Shown here: positions 38,076 to 48,402 of the stretch, piece by piece
How the letters are laid out: every line of letters starts with the position of its first letter
Numbering within the stretch: position 1 is the stretch's first letter
Source of the DNA: Acinetobacter sedimenti
GTDB lineage: Bacteria; Pseudomonadota; Gammaproteobacteria; Pseudomonadales; Moraxellaceae
Direction: 5' to 3'
NCBI RefSeq assembly: GCF_022601685.1
Contig: NZ_JAKUML010000003.1
Coordinates: 124,001 to 188,000, forward strand
DNA length: 64,000 nt
Translations under genes and position numbers: made by a program
Notes under the pieces: generated by a model
Databases searched by the model: none
Told to the model about the DNA's origin: nothing
Seen by the model: only the letters and a program-made list of their open reading frames with translations

Positions 38076-38915
38076 ATGATGGTTACTCGTTTTAACCCAA
38101 AGGGACAAACAGTATTAAAGTCTACATTAGGTGCGGTTGTTATCAGTGCTTTGATCGTGATGTCTGGCTGTGTAACCACGACACCTGCGACCCGACTTGG
38201 GGAGAAAGATCCTGAAAAAGCAGTACAACTGCGCACACAACTGGCGGCAGAATATATCCGTACAGGTGAGTTGGATAAAGCCAAACAAGAGCTTGATCAG
38301 GCGTTAAATACAGATTCACGCTCTGTCGAAGCCAATTTGATGATGGGTGTCTTGCTACAGCAAGAAGGTAGCCCGACCAATATGGCAAAAGCAGAAGAGT
38401 ACTTTAAACGTGCAATTTCCATTGATGGGACCCATGCCCAATCACGAAATAACTATGGAACGTACTTGTATCTTCGTGACCGTTATCCTGAAGCGATTGC
38501 ACAGTTCAAGGTGGCAGGGGCGACCTTAGGCTATACACAGCGTTATGCAGCACTTGAAAATTTGGGTCGTACCTATCTTAAGGTCGGTGACAATGCCAAT
38601 GCGGAACAAGCCTTTACCCAAGCCTTGCAAGCAAATCGTGACTCATTGATTGCACGCTTGGAGCTTGCAGAATTGCTTTATTTCCAGCAACGCTTTACAT
38701 TGGCGGGGCAGATGTATGAAGATTATATCCGCTACACAGGGCAGACCAATCAAGGCGCGCGAGCACTTTGGATAGGTTTGCGTCTAGCACGAGCTCGTCA
38801 TGATGATTTAGGCATGCAGGTTCTTGCCAATCAATTGCGTGCACAGTTTCCTGATAGTCAGGAATATAAACGATATTTAGAGTTAAAACAGAGTTCTGAG
38901 GCGGTATGGAAATAG
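38076..38915 (+). CDS. pilF: type IV pilus biogenesis lipoprotein PilF (PilW)
   Basis: PilF is an outer-membrane lipoprotein that helps the secretin PilQ assemble. The 279-residue protein has a signal peptide with a long basic n-region and a lipobox at VMSGC (Cys near residue 32). It is followed by about six TPR units, such as EYIRTGELDKAKQELDQAL, AEEYFKRAISIDGTHAQ, LGRTYLKVGDNANAEQAFTQAL and LAELLYFQQRFTLAGQMYEDY. The start may be either of two consecutive ATGs. Its end overlaps rodZ by ten bases. Confidence 0.92.
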   Translation: MMVTRFNPKGQTVLKSTLGAVVISALIVMSGCVTTTPATRLGEKDPEKAVQLRTQLAAEYIRTGELDKAKQELDQALNTDSRSVEANLMMGVLLQQEGSPTNMAKAEEYFKRAISIDGTHAQSRNNYGTYLYLRDRYPEAIAQFKVAGATLGYTQRYAALENLGRTYLKVGDNANAEQAFTQALQANRDSLIARLELAELLYFQQRFTLAGQMYEDYIRYTGQTNQGARALWIGLRLARARHDDLGMQVLANQLRAQFPDSQEYKRYLELKQSSEAVWK

Positions 38916-39706
38916 ATACGAATACACCCAAAAATAGTTCTTCTAAGCCTTCGAGCATAGGCAGTGCACAGCGTCCGGGTGAATATTTGCGTCAAGTTCG
39001 CATGTCGCAAGGAAAAGAGCTGTCTGAAGTAGCACAAGAGCTAAAGATTTCGGAAAAGCAGTTAGTGGCATTAGAAAAAGATGATTATCAGTCTTTGCCA
39101 CAAGCGCCTTTTATCAAAGGCTATTATCGTGCTTATGCAAAGTTTCTCAACGCAGATGCTACAGCACTGATTCAACGCTTTGATGAAATATACAGCACTG
39201 ATACAGGCTTAACTTCAAGTCATACCTTAAAAGATTCTCCGATTAAGTCGATGGGACGTCTGACTCGTGGCAAACGCCGTGGCTCAAATACGTGGCTGAA
39301 ACGTATTGTCTTATTGCTATTGATCATTGCGGTGGTGTGGGGACTTTGGTCGTTAGTTTCAAAATGGATGAGTAAGAATAATCAAACTCAACCTGTAGAT
39401 AATGCAAATGGCGTAGAAATCATTGAATTTGATTCAGCAGGTGTGGGTGCGACCACAGCATCGGGTACTGGTGATCAGTTGCTATTGGATTTTATTCGCC
39501 CAACGTCAGTGATGATCCAAGACGCATCGGGCAATACTTTGGCGCAAGGTCGTCAAAGTGAAAGTTTGACATTATCAGGACAGGCACCTTTTAGTATTCG
39601 CCTTGATGATGCACAAGCTGTAAAACTCAAATTAAATAATGAAGATATCGCATTAACTAGCTATACCAATGCGAGCGGTTCTGCTGACTTTAGATTGTCA
39701 CCATAA
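38906..39706 (+). CDS. rodZ: cytoskeletal protein RodZ
   Basis: RodZ links the MreB cytoskeleton to the cell-wall elongation machinery. The 266-residue protein has a cytoplasmic helix-turn-helix domain (PGEYLRQVRMSQGKELSEVAQEL, roughly residues 24-90 in all). A basic stretch (RGKRRGSNTWLKR) precedes a membrane helix (about 132-150). A periplasmic C-terminal DUF4115-like beta domain follows (VMIQDASGNTLAQGRQ, APFSIRLDDAQAVKLKLN). It overlaps pilF by ten bases and precedes ispG, as in many gammaproteobacteria. Confidence 0.92.
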   Translation: MEIDTNTPKNSSSKPSSIGSAQRPGEYLRQVRMSQGKELSEVAQELKISEKQLVALEKDDYQSLPQAPFIKGYYRAYAKFLNADATALIQRFDEIYSTDTGLTSSHTLKDSPIKSMGRLTRGKRRGSNTWLKRIVLLLLIIAVVWGLWSLVSKWMSKNNQTQPVDNANGVEIIEFDSAGVGATTASGTGDQLLLDFIRPTSVMIQDASGNTLAQGRQSESLTLSGQAPFSIRLDDAQAVKLKLNNEDIALTSYTNASGSADFRLSP

Positions 39707-39749
39707 TTGTGAACAATACAAAGCGTCATTTGTGAGAAGGTAAGTCATC

Positions 39750-40868
39750 ATGATCGTCAATCCAATTCAACGCCGACCAACACGTAAAATCCGTGTTGGT
39801 TCGGTCTATGTCGGTGGTGATGCGCCAATCTCTGTACAGACTATGACCAATACCGAAACTTGCGATGTCGATGCGACGGTTGCGCAGATTCAACGCTGTG
39901 CTGACGCAGGTGCTGATATTGTTCGAGTATCAGTGCCGACTATGCAAGCCGCTGAAGCTTTCGGAAAAATCCGTAAGCAAGTCGAAGTGCCATTGGTCGC
40001 AGATATTCATTTTGATTATAAAATTGCCTTAGCCGTTGCCGATCATGGTGCGGATTGTTTACGTATTAACCCAGGCAATATTGGTTCAGAAGATAAAATC
40101 CGTGAAGTTGTTGCAGCAGCACGTCATCATGATATTTCCATGCGTATTGGTGTCAATGCAGGTTCATTAGAAAAAGATTTGCAAAAGAAATATGGCGAGC
40201 CGACAGGTGAGGCACTGCTTGAATCGGCAATGCGCCATATTGATATTTTAGACCGTTTAAATTTTCATGAATTTAAAGTCAGTGTCAAAGCATCGAATGT
40301 GTTTCTGACCATGGATGCGTACCGTCTATTATCCAAACAGATTGATAATCCACTGCATCTTGGTGTCACCGAAGCAGGGATATATCGAACAGGTACGGTC
40401 AAATCAGCGATTGCACTCGGTGGGCTACTGCTCGAAGGCATTGGCGATACCATGCGTATTTCACTCGCTGCTGAGCCTGAAGATGAAGTGAAAATTGGTT
40501 TTGATATTTTAAAATCATTAAGTTTACGTTCTAACGGCATTAATTTTATTGCTTGCCCAAGCTGTTCACGCCAAGAGTTTGATGTGATCAGAGTCATGCA
40601 AAAGCTTGAAGAGCGTCTGGAAGATGTCCGTGTACCAATGGATGTATCGGTGATTGGTTGTAAGGTCAATGGACCGGGTGAAGCCAAAGAAGCGGATATC
40701 GGTGTGGTCGGTGCAAGTCCAAGATCATTGGTCTATCAAAATGGTGAAAAGAGTCATTTGATTGATACTGATCAATTGGTCGATGAAATTGAAACTATGG
40801 TGCGTCATCGGATTCAACTCTCCGAAGAAGCGAAAGCGAAAGAGATTATCCGCACCAGTTCTAAGTAA
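39750..40868 (+). CDS. ispG: 4-hydroxy-3-methylbut-2-enyl diphosphate synthase
   Basis: IspG performs the seventh step of the MEP isoprenoid pathway, converting MEcPP to HMBPP. The 372-residue protein has the N-terminal barrel signature [15 protein letters not shown]. The 4Fe-4S cluster ligands lie in CPSCSRQEF and [17 protein letters not shown]. The ATG start is preceded by GAAGGTAAG. It lies 43 bases after rodZ and 74 before hisS. Confidence 0.98.
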   Translation: MIVNPIQRRPTRKIRVGSVYVGGDAPISVQTMTNTETCDVDATVAQIQRCADAGADIVRVSVPTMQAAEAFGKIRKQVEVPLVADIHFDYKIALAVADHGADCLRINPGNIGSEDKIREVVAAARHHDISMRIGVNAGSLEKDLQKKYGEPTGEALLESAMRHIDILDRLNFHEFKVSVKASNVFLTMDAYRLLSKQIDNPLHLGVTEAGIYRTGTVKSAIALGGLLLEGIGDTMRISLAAEPEDEVKIGFDILKSLSLRSNGINFIACPSCSRQEFDVIRVMQKLEERLEDVRVPMDVSVIGCKVNGPGEAKEADIGVVGASPRSLVYQNGEKSHLIDTDQLVDEIETMVRHRIQLSEEAKAKEIIRTSSK

Positions 40869-40942
40869 TTTAGATCTTTAATGAAATAGTTCATGAAGGT
40901 CGTTTATTGAAATAGCGTATTTAAAAGTGTGTTAAACAGATC

Positions 40943-42232
40943 ATGAGTTCAATTGTTGCAATTAAAGGGTTTAACGATTTTCTACCCAACCAAACGCCTG
41001 CTTGGCGCAAGCTAGAAGCACATTTATCGGCTTTGATGGATGCGTACGGCTATCAGCAAATTCGTTTACCGATCGTTGAACAAACCAATTTATTCAAGCG
41101 TTCGATCGGTGATGCAACCGATATTGTCGAAAAGGAAATGTACACCTTTTTGGACAAAGGTAATCCACCAGAATCATTGACTTTGCGTCCAGAAGGTACA
41201 GCAGGGTGTGTGCGAGCGATGCTTGAACACAATTTACTGCGTGGTGCGACCCCTCGTGTATGGTATGTCGGACCGATGTTCCGCTATGAAAAGCCACAAA
41301 AAGGACGCTATCGTCAGTTTCATCAGTTTGGTGTAGAAACATTTGGTGTTGCTACACCTGATATGGATGCCGAAGTGATCTTGATGACAGCACGCCTTTG
41401 GCAACGTATGGGCGTGGCGGACAAAGTACAGCTTGAACTGAATACTTTGGGCGAGGTCGATGAGCGCACTGAATATCGTAATGCTTTAGTTGCGTATTTA
41501 GAGCAACACAAAGAAGCGCTAGACGAAGATTCACAGCGTCGTTTAAGCACCAATCCACTACGTATTTTGGATTCAAAAATTGAATCGACACAAAAGATTA
41601 TTGCCGATGCGCCGAAGTTACATGACTTCTTAAAAGAAGACAGTCTGAATCATTTTGAACAGCTCAAACAATATTTGACTGATGCAGGGATTCAATTTGT
41701 CATCAATCAAAAACTCGTTCGTGGCTTGGATTATTACAACAAAACCGTCTTTGAATGGACAACGACACATCTTGGTTCGCAAGGTACCGTCTGTGCAGGT
41801 GGTCGTTATGATGGCTTGGTTGGACAGCTTAAAGGCAAGGCGGATCAATCTGTGCCTGCGGTTGGTTTTGCCATGGGTATGGAGCGTTTGCTACTCTTGC
41901 TCGAACAGCAACTTACTGAATCTGCGACGGACTGCGATGTGTTTCTATTGGCTGAGCCTGCATATCAAGGTAAAGCATTGGTACTTGCTGAGCAGTTGCG
42001 TGATCAGTTTGAACAGGTACAATCTTCAATTCGCCTAAAAACAGGCTCGCAAGGCAGTATGAAAAGCCAAATGAAAAAAGCCGATCAATCAGGTGCAAAA
42101 TTCGCCTTGATTTTGGGTGAGCGAGAATGGCAAGATCAACAGGTTTTGGTGAAAAACTTGCAGACTGCGGATCAGCAACAGATTGCAATCGCTGAGCTTG
42201 CATCATTTTTAACCGCCACTTTTGGCAATTAA
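40943..42232 (+). CDS. hisS: histidine-tRNA ligase
   Basis: This is a class II aminoacyl-tRNA synthetase of 429 residues. Motif 1 ([20 protein letters not shown]), motif 2 ([21 protein letters not shown]) and the His-specific motifs ([24 protein letters not shown]) are all clear. Motif 3 follows at [13 protein letters not shown]. The C-terminal anticodon-binding domain ends with the sequence. It is the fifth gene of the rlmN-der block. Confidence 0.98.
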   Translation: MSSIVAIKGFNDFLPNQTPAWRKLEAHLSALMDAYGYQQIRLPIVEQTNLFKRSIGDATDIVEKEMYTFLDKGNPPESLTLRPEGTAGCVRAMLEHNLLRGATPRVWYVGPMFRYEKPQKGRYRQFHQFGVETFGVATPDMDAEVILMTARLWQRMGVADKVQLELNTLGEVDERTEYRNALVAYLEQHKEALDEDSQRRLSTNPLRILDSKIESTQKIIADAPKLHDFLKEDSLNHFEQLKQYLTDAGIQFVINQKLVRGLDYYNKTVFEWTTTHLGSQGTVCAGGRYDGLVGQLKGKADQSVPAVGFAMGMERLLLLLEQQLTESATDCDVFLLAEPAYQGKALVLAEQLRDQFEQVQSSIRLKTGSQGSMKSQMKKADQSGAKFALILGEREWQDQQVLVKNLQTADQQQIAIAELASFLTATFGN

Positions 42233-42290
42233 TGTTTTTTCTCGCTAGGTTTTTCTTAGCGTAGCGCCCAAATGGGTAAAGGATAGATTC

Positions 42291-43067
42291 ATGGTAGCAA
42301 TGACTGACGAAGAACAGAAAGAACAGCTCAAGTCGTTTATGAAGCGTTACGGCTCGCCAATTATTATTGGTGTGCTTTTGGCGCTGTGTGCATTTTTTGC
42401 ATGGCAGTGGTGGAATAAGAAACAAGCGATTGAGGCGAGTAATCGTACTGCGCAGTTCCAAGAAATTCTGAATCAACAAGAGAATGCCAGTAGCGATGAT
42501 GCAGCCTATAAAAAGTTGCAGGCGGATGCCAATACGTTAATCAAAGAAAGTCCTGATAGTGTACAAGCCTTACAGTCGCAATTAGTGCTTGCAAAGTTGG
42601 CTTATGATAAAAAAGACTATGCTAATGCAACGAAGATTTTGACAAATGCACAAACTAGCAAAGTTGATGATGAAGGCTTAAAAGCGATCGTGAATGTGCG
42701 TTTGGCATATACGCAAATCGAGCAGAATCAGCTTGATCAAGCGTTAAAAACTTTAGATCAAGTGAAATTGGAAAGCTTTATCCCATCGGTGGAAGAAGCA
42801 CGTGGTGATATCTTTGTCGCGCAGAAAAAAATCGCTGATGCACAAAAGTCTTACAAAAAGGCATGGGATGTCTTAGTAGAACGTAAGCAAGTCCGTGAAT
42901 TATTACAAATTAAATTGGCAAATGTTGGCGTAATGGTGGAAGATCCTGAAATTGAAAGCCCAATTCTAACGCCTGCTCAAGGTGCTACTCCAACCGTGAG
43001 TAGTGTCGAAGCAGAAAGTGCTGAGAATGGAAACACCACGACTGAAAATACTGCGAGTGAGTCTTAA
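42291..43067 (+). CDS. yfgM: YfgM-like periplasmic TPR protein
   Basis: This 258-residue protein has a short cytoplasmic N-terminus (MTDEEQKEQLKSFMKRYG), one membrane helix (IIIGVLLALCAFFAWQWW) and a periplasmic TPR-like region. It ends in a Ser/Thr/Glu-rich tail. YfgM is associated with SecYEG and the periplasmic chaperone network and lies between hisS and bamB in many genomes, as here. The start may be the ATG at 42291 or at 42300 (MTDEEQ). bamB begins four bases after its stop. Confidence 0.85.
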   Translation: MVAMTDEEQKEQLKSFMKRYGSPIIIGVLLALCAFFAWQWWNKKQAIEASNRTAQFQEILNQQENASSDDAAYKKLQADANTLIKESPDSVQALQSQLVLAKLAYDKKDYANATKILTNAQTSKVDDEGLKAIVNVRLAYTQIEQNQLDQALKTLDQVKLESFIPSVEEARGDIFVAQKKIADAQKSYKKAWDVLVERKQVRELLQIKLANVGVMVEDPEIESPILTPAQGATPTVSSVEAESAENGNTTTENTASES

Positions 43068-43070
43068 GAC

Positions 43071-44225
43071 ATGAAAAATATGATCAAACTTCCTTTTGCT
43101 ACAACCGTCTTGTCTTTGGCATTGATTGGCTGTGCCAGTAAAGGTGGGATCAAAGTCGAAGAGGCGAAGCCAAATCCATTACCAAAGATTCAAGCGACTC
43201 AAGCTTTAAATAAAGTATTTTCGAATACCGTATCGTCGAGTCCGAAACATGACACGCTACACTTACAGCTAGATCGTGCCAATAATGTGTTTTATAGCGC
43301 AGACCCTGATGGTGAAGTTGCTGCATATGATGGCAAAAAACAACTTTGGGAAGTGCGTCCAACCAAAGACTTAACTGCAGGTGTATCTGTTGGTGGCAAT
43401 GTGGCTGTAGTTGGTAGTCGTCAAGGTAAACTGATTGCCTTGAATGCACAAACTGGCGAAACGCTTTGGACACAACAACTTTCAGGTTCAATTTTAAGCC
43501 CGTCGTTGATTGAGCAAAATCGTGTGGTAACGATTACCAATGATGGTACAGTCTATACGCATGATGCAGAATCAGGGCAAATGGTGTGGACATTTGACTT
43601 GCCAAATACACCGCTGAGTGTACGTGGTTATGCGATGCCAACTTTACTGGATAGTCGTACTGTGGGGATTGCCACAGCGAATGCGTATGTTTATGCGCTT
43701 GACTTGATCACAGGTGTGCCTCGTTGGCAACGTCGTGTGGCAGTGAGCGAAGGACGTGGAGATATTGCACGTTTAGTCGATATTGATAGTCGTCCTGTCG
43801 TTGTCGATGGCAATATGGTCAGCGTGAGCTATCAAGGTCAAGTGACAGTGGTTGATTTAGCTTCGCAACAAGTACGTTGGACAGAGAAAGCGAGTAGCTT
43901 GTCTAGTCCTGCTGCAGACTCAAGTGCAGTCTACGTTGCCAATAGCGATGGACGCTTAGTCGCATATAATCTCGCAGACGGTGCAAAATTGTGGGAAAAT
44001 GATCAATTGTTACATCGTGGCTTGAGTAATCCAGTGTTACTTGGTGGCGTTTTGGTTGTTGGCGATTATGATGGTGTATTACATTTGATCGACCCGATCA
44101 CAGGTCAGCTTCATGGTCGTGCTGAAACTAAAGGGCAAGTACACAACCTACGTGTTGAGGACGATTTGCTTTTTGTTTCAACGGACAAAGGGCACTATAC
44201 AGTTTGGCAAAATTTGGTGAATTAA
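43071..44225 (+). CDS. bamB: outer-membrane assembly lipoprotein BamB
   Basis: BamB is a lipoprotein of the BAM complex that inserts beta-barrel proteins. The 384-residue protein has a signal peptide ending in a lipobox, LIGC (Cys near residue 21). It then carries a series of PQQ-like WD-type blades: AYDGKKQLWEVRPTKDL, ALNAQTGETLWTQQL, THDAESGQMVWTFDLP, ALDLITGVPRWQRRV and YNLADGAKLWEND. These form an eight-bladed propeller in known structures. A strong hairpin follows before der. Confidence 0.95.
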   Translation: MKNMIKLPFATTVLSLALIGCASKGGIKVEEAKPNPLPKIQATQALNKVFSNTVSSSPKHDTLHLQLDRANNVFYSADPDGEVAAYDGKKQLWEVRPTKDLTAGVSVGGNVAVVGSRQGKLIALNAQTGETLWTQQLSGSILSPSLIEQNRVVTITNDGTVYTHDAESGQMVWTFDLPNTPLSVRGYAMPTLLDSRTVGIATANAYVYALDLITGVPRWQRRVAVSEGRGDIARLVDIDSRPVVVDGNMVSVSYQGQVTVVDLASQQVRWTEKASSLSSPAADSSAVYVANSDGRLVAYNLADGAKLWENDQLLHRGLSNPVLLGGVLVVGDYDGVLHLIDPITGQLHGRAETKGQVHNLRVEDDLLFVSTDKGHYTVWQNLVN

Positions 44226-44263
44226 GCTTCAACAAATTCAAAAAAGCCACAACTTGAAATTCT

Positions 44264-44309
44264 TTAAAATGCGTTTGATCAAGCAAAAGATAGATCAAAC
44301 GCATTTTAA
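44264..44309. terminator. strong hairpin between bamB and der
   Basis: A perfect 17-bp stem (44264-44280 with 44293-44309) encloses a 12-base loop, and CATTTTGTTTTT follows. It begins 39 bases after the bamB stop and ends 40 bases before the der start, so der may have its own promoter. Confidence 0.7.
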
Positions 44310-44348
44310 CATTTTGTTTTTAAAAATTTTTAGCGTGTTAAATAGTTT

Positions 44349-45758
44349 ATGAAACCAGTCATCGCACTTATTGGACGTCCTAATGTTGGGAAATCCACGC
44401 TTTTTAATCAAATCACCAAGAGTCGTGATGCTTTGGTTGCGGACTTTGCAGGCTTAACACGTGACCGTAAATATGGCGATGCAAGCTATCAAAACAAATC
44501 ATTTATCGTGGTCGATACAGGTGGTATCGGTGAAAGCGAAAATGGTATTGATGCGTACATGGCAGAGCAGTCACAAACAGCAATCAATGAAGCAGATATT
44601 GTTTTATTTGTCGTTGATGCTCGTGCGGGCTTGCTTGCATCTGATGAGCAAGTGGCAAGAGAGTTACGTACTTTAGGCAAGAAAGTTTATCTCGTTGCCA
44701 ATAAAGTCGATGGTACACATGCCGAAGCCGCTGTTGCAGAATTCTATAAGCTAGGGCTCGGTGAACCAATCCAAGTGGCAGCGAGTCATGGGCGTGGTAT
44801 TGCGCAAATGCTCGAAGATGTCTTGGTCGATGTACCTGAAGATGAAAATCCTGAAGAGCTTGATAAGCAGACAGGGCTTCGCTTAGCAATGATCGGTCGT
44901 CCTAACGTAGGTAAATCGACTTTGGTAAACCGCTTGCTTGGTGAAGAACGTGTTGTGGTTTTTGATATGCCCGGTACGACACGTGATTCGATCTATATTC
45001 CTTTTGAGCGTAATGAACGTCAATATACTCTAATTGATACCGCAGGTGTACGCCGTAAAGGTAAGGTGGATGAGTCGATTGAGAAGTTCTCAATTGTCAA
45101 AACCTTGCAAGCGATCAAAGATGCGCATGTGGTCGTAATCGTCATTGATGCAAGAGAAGGCATTGTTGAGCAAGATTTGCACCTCATTGGCTATGCGCTG
45201 GAGGCAGGTCGAGCGATGGTCATTGCCATTAATAAATGGGATGGCATGAGCGAATATGAGCGCAAGCAAGTCAAGATGGACGTTGAACGTCGATTTGATT
45301 TTATTCCGTGGGCGAAGATTCATCTGATTTCTGCTTTACATGGTACAGGTGTTGGTGATTTGTACCCATCAATCCATCGTGCGTATGAATCGGCAAATCT
45401 CAAAGTCAGCCCTGCAAAACTCACGCAAATCTTGAATGATGCAACCGATCAACATCAACCGCCACAGGTGCAAGGTCGCCGAATCAAAATGCGCTATGCG
45501 CATATGGGCGGACAAAATCCACCGACCATTGTCATTCATGGGAATAAAGTGGATAAAACGCCTGCGGACTATCGTCGTTATTTGGAAAATGTATTCCGTA
45601 AAGTGTATAAACTGGAAGGTACACCAGTACGAATTGACTTCAAGACTTCTGCGAATCCATTTGAAGGACGTAAGTCACAACTCGATGAGCGGACTGCGGC
45701 ACGTCGTCGCCGCTATGTACAGAAGTTTAAAAAGGCTGAGAAAAAGTACAAGCGCTAA
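44349..45758 (+). CDS. der: ribosome biogenesis GTPase Der (EngA)
   Basis: Der is an essential tandem GTPase needed for 50S assembly. The 469-residue protein has two G domains: [13 protein letters not shown] and DTGGI with NKVD in the first, and [24 protein letters not shown] and NKWDGM in the second. A KH-like C-terminal domain follows ([22 protein letters not shown]) and the tail is basic. The start is ATG after a TTAAATAG leader with little Shine-Dalgarno. A hairpin terminator follows. Confidence 0.98.
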   Translation: MKPVIALIGRPNVGKSTLFNQITKSRDALVADFAGLTRDRKYGDASYQNKSFIVVDTGGIGESENGIDAYMAEQSQTAINEADIVLFVVDARAGLLASDEQVARELRTLGKKVYLVANKVDGTHAEAAVAEFYKLGLGEPIQVAASHGRGIAQMLEDVLVDVPEDENPEELDKQTGLRLAMIGRPNVGKSTLVNRLLGEERVVVFDMPGTTRDSIYIPFERNERQYTLIDTAGVRRKGKVDESIEKFSIVKTLQAIKDAHVVVIVIDAREGIVEQDLHLIGYALEAGRAMVIAINKWDGMSEYERKQVKMDVERRFDFIPWAKIHLISALHGTGVGDLYPSIHRAYESANLKVSPAKLTQILNDATDQHQPPQVQGRRIKMRYAHMGGQNPPTIVIHGNKVDKTPADYRRYLENVFRKVYKLEGTPVRIDFKTSANPFEGRKSQLDERTAARRRRYVQKFKKAEKKYKR

Positions 45759-46088
45759 GTGCTACATCAGGCTTTACATCGCAAGGTGAAGCTAAAAATA
45801 CAATTTTGAAAAACCAAGCTTTTGCTTGGTTTTTCATTTTCGATTTATTTTATTTCGAGATGTTTTCTACAGCTTGTACATGTTCTCGAATTGTTCATAA
45901 TAAAAGCATTATCTTGATCTTTTTGATCAATTGTACCGTAAGGCATATTTGTTATTTTGCCATTGGCACAAGATTTTAAAACACGTAATCTAAGCATCAA
46001 TGAAGAATATGTTGATGAATATTGCTTAGGTTTATAAAACAAAATATAACCAAGTCGTCAGCACAATGAGATAAAGCAAGGCAATGAT
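45759..46088. other. 330-base gap after der: terminator and a doubtful small minus-strand frame
   Basis: The gap holds the der terminator at 45808-45835. On the minus strand there is a 65-codon frame (45845-46042) that starts with TTG, or with an ATG 15 codons in. It encodes a short Lys/Asn-rich peptide with a CTSC pair near the end. It has no recognisable family and no clear ribosome site. It may be a gene remnant or chance. I see no RNA gene in the gap. Confidence 0.4.
45808..45835. terminator. Rho-independent terminator of der
   Basis: GAAAAACCAAGC (45808-45819) and GCTTGGTTTTTC (45824-45835) form a perfect 12-bp stem with a TTTT loop. The A- and T-rich arms would work in both directions. 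Confidence 0.8.
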
Positions 46089-46493
46089 ATGAGTGTGTAT
46101 ATCCCACAAAGTCGTCTAATAAAATCTACAGAGCAGCAGTTTCTCTTTTCTGCAAGGCTCGATGCAAACTTAAAAGCATTTGCAGGACATTTTCCAAATT
46201 GCCCAGTATTTCCAGGTGTGGCACAAATTGCCATGGTTAAAGCGATTGTCGATGAACATTTTGCCAATTTCAAAGATTTAGATCGTATTGAGCAATTGCG
46301 TTTTCAGGGTTTTATTTTCCCTGAGCAAGATATTTTTATTCAGATCGAGCCACAAGATCATAGTATCCAGTTTAAAGTGACTAATGCGATGCAAGAGGCA
46401 TTGGCAAGTGGTCGTATGATGTTTAAAACACAGCTTGCCACACAGCAACGTATTCAAAATACAGTCGAAACTTCACATGAATTGATGCACTAA
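46089..46493 (+). CDS. ApeI-like 3-hydroxyacyl-ACP dehydratase (hotdog fold)
   Basis: This 134-residue protein carries the hotdog-fold dehydratase signature GHFPNCPVFPGVAQIAMVKAIVDEHF, in which the His and the P-G-V-A-Q run correspond to the FabZ/ApeI active-site helix. ApeI-type proteins act in aryl polyene or related polyketide-like pathways. Here no ketosynthase, ketoreductase or ACP lies next to it. A second dehydratase (ApeP-like) follows after 66 bases, and an Sfp-type transferase lies 2 kb further on. The start is the ATG at 46089, with an AAGGCAATG leader. Confidence 0.65.
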   Translation: MSVYIPQSRLIKSTEQQFLFSARLDANLKAFAGHFPNCPVFPGVAQIAMVKAIVDEHFANFKDLDRIEQLRFQGFIFPEQDIFIQIEPQDHSIQFKVTNAMQEALASGRMMFKTQLATQQRIQNTVETSHELMH

Positions 46494-46559
46494 TTCACGT
46501 TCCATCGCCATACATAACATTAGAAAGACATTTGCATAAAATCTTTAGGTTTATTGATA

Positions 46560-47045
46560 ATGAGTAAAGACGCAGGTTTAGTACTTGATCCACAGAAGGT
46601 TGCACAGCTTCCACAACATGCGGAATATTATATTCCGCACCGTGCGCCGATGCTGTTATTGGATCAATTGGTCACGGTGACAGAAAAAGGCTGTATCGCA
46701 AAGCTCAAGATCACCGAACAACTTCCTTTTATGCAGGCGGAAGGTTTGCCGAGTTGGGTCGGTATAGAGATCATGGCGCAGACCATTGCCATGTATGGTG
46801 GTGTCGAACAACGACTGAATGGTAATGAACCGAAATTGGGCTTTTTACTTGGTGCAAAGAAATTTGATATGGCACAGGAATTTTTTGCTGTGGGTGAGCA
46901 GTTGACCGTTGAAATTCAACTGAGCTTTTTAAACCGTCAGAAGATTGGTATGTTTGAATGCAAAATTACGACCGAGAAAGGTGTTTCGACGGCATCGTTA
47001 TTGGTGGCACAGCCTGATGATACTTCAAGTGTCTTGCCGATGTAG
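46560..47045 (+). CDS. ApeP-like dehydratase (hotdog fold)
   Basis: This 161-residue protein contains YIPHRAPMLLLDQLVTV and WVGIEIMAQTIAMYGGVEQRL. This is the pattern of the ApeP/FabA-FabZ-like hotdog dehydratases found in aryl polyene clusters. It probably acts on a hydroxyacyl chain held on an acyl carrier. The start used is the ATG at 46560; the in-frame TTG at 46554 is upstream. It pairs with the ApeI-like gene before it, and the two may form a small operon. A 205-base gap without recognised features follows. Confidence 0.7.
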   Translation: MSKDAGLVLDPQKVAQLPQHAEYYIPHRAPMLLLDQLVTVTEKGCIAKLKITEQLPFMQAEGLPSWVGIEIMAQTIAMYGGVEQRLNGNEPKLGFLLGAKKFDMAQEFFAVGEQLTVEIQLSFLNRQKIGMFECKITTEKGVSTASLLVAQPDDTSSVLPM

Positions 47046-47250
47046 TCATGCTTCAATAATGCTTGAGTTTTACAAGTATGAGCATGCAACCATCACAGTG
47101 AAGTTGTAAAGTTGCACGCTTTCAATTTCCAAACTAAATTTTCCTTATCAGTTTAGTCGTGCATCTTTTATCTTAAGTATGAGTGCGTCCAGTGCGCACT
47201 TAGGATAAACTGCTTATCATTTCTCCCAAATTCAAGCAGAGATTTTTACT

Positions 47251-48048
47251 GTGGCGAATCATGATGATGCGCAGTTAGCACAGCTTAGCTCAACGCATTC
47301 TACCCCAACGATTTCTACCAAAATCAGTCCACGTTTAGTTTGGTTAGGCTTTAGACAGCTCTTGCCAATTTCTTTCTTCGTGGTGCTATTTGGCTGTGCT
47401 TTTGGTTTAGCTGCCGTACAAGCGCAGTTGAGTAACCCAGAAATCGTTTCTATGAGTGCTTTGGTCTTTGCAGGTGCTTCGCAGTTTGCAATGTTGGATA
47501 TGATTCAAGGTACGGCGATTCCACCCGTTCCACTGATCATTACCGTATTTTTTATTAATGCACGGCATATCTTGATGGGTGCGGCGCTTTATCCGTGGCT
47601 ACGCCAGCTCAATCCAGTGAAGCGTTATAGCATTTTACTGCTACTCACCGATGCCAACTGGGCATATGCACAGCAAGCTTTTCAAAACAAAATGTCGGGT
47701 TATGGCTTGCTCATTGGTGGCGGTATTGCGCTGTGGTTGACGTGGCTGTTGGGGACTGTGCTTGGTATGTATCTCGGCGGTATCGTTGCGCATCCTGAAC
47801 GATGGGGCTTAGATATGGTCATGGCGTGTTTTTTACTATCAATGGCCACAGGTGGTAAGCAAGACATTCGCATGATGACGATTTGGGCTGTGGTATTTTG
47901 TGCTTCGATTTTGGCGTATTTGTATTTACCAAAGAACATGCACGTCTTGGTGGCAAGTTGTATTGGTGGTGTGATTGGTATGTTGTGGAAGGAAAACACG
48001 ACTCAGAACGACTCTACTATTAATGAGCATAGCGAGGCGCAAGATTAA
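47251..48048 (+). CDS. azlC: AzlC-family branched-chain amino acid exporter subunit
   Basis: This 265-residue membrane protein has about seven helices. The AzlC motifs include FGLAAVQAQLSNPEIVSMSALVFAGASQFAMLDMI and FINARHILMGAAL. AzlC and AzlD together export branched-chain amino acids. The gene starts with GTG at 47251. The first 28 residues are a polar Ser/Thr-rich extension before the first helix, longer than usual. azlD starts two bases after its stop codon. Confidence 0.88.
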   Translation: MANHDDAQLAQLSSTHSTPTISTKISPRLVWLGFRQLLPISFFVVLFGCAFGLAAVQAQLSNPEIVSMSALVFAGASQFAMLDMIQGTAIPPVPLIITVFFINARHILMGAALYPWLRQLNPVKRYSILLLLTDANWAYAQQAFQNKMSGYGLLIGGGIALWLTWLLGTVLGMYLGGIVAHPERWGLDMVMACFLLSMATGGKQDIRMMTIWAVVFCASILAYLYLPKNMHVLVASCIGGVIGMLWKENTTQNDSTINEHSEAQD

Positions 48049-48050
48049 TC

Positions 48051-48365
48051 ATGTTATCAATTTTGCAAACCTCAAATATGACTGTGGTCATCGTGATTAT
48101 GGCAGTCGTGACACTGGCGACCCGTTGGGGTGGTGTATTTATCATGTCATACATTCCGCTGAGTGATCGAGTACAGCGTTTTATTCAGGCAATGTCGGCT
48201 TCGGTATTTATTGCCTTAATCGCACCGATCATGTTAGAAACGGATACGGCAGGGCGTTTGGCGTTGATCACGACTTTTGTATTGATGCTTGCGTTGAAGA
48301 TGCCGATTGTTGCGATGAGTTTAGGTATTCTTGTTGCGGCGATGAGTCGGCAGTTTTTCTTTTAA
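48051..48365 (+). CDS. azlD: AzlD-family transporter small subunit
   Basis: This 104-residue hydrophobic protein has about four helices and the conserved VTLATRWGGVFIMSYIPLSDRVQRFIQAMSASVFIALIAP segment of AzlD. It is the partner of the AzlC protein encoded just upstream, with a two-base spacing that implies coupled translation. Confidence 0.88.
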   Translation: MLSILQTSNMTVVIVIMAVVTLATRWGGVFIMSYIPLSDRVQRFIQAMSASVFIALIAPIMLETDTAGRLALITTFVLMLALKMPIVAMSLGILVAAMSRQFFF

Positions 48366-48402
48366 AGCTTTGCCAAAACGATAAATAAATAGACAGCTCT
48401 CC

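Noticed and set aside
41913..42479. 188-residue minus-strand frame overlapping hisS and yfgM
   Set aside because: It lies opposite two well-supported genes and shows no family motif. It is a shadow frame.
45845..46042. 65-residue frame on the minus strand with a CTSC pair
   Set aside because: It has a TTG or internal ATG start, no clear ribosome site and no recognisable family. It is mentioned only as part of the gap description.
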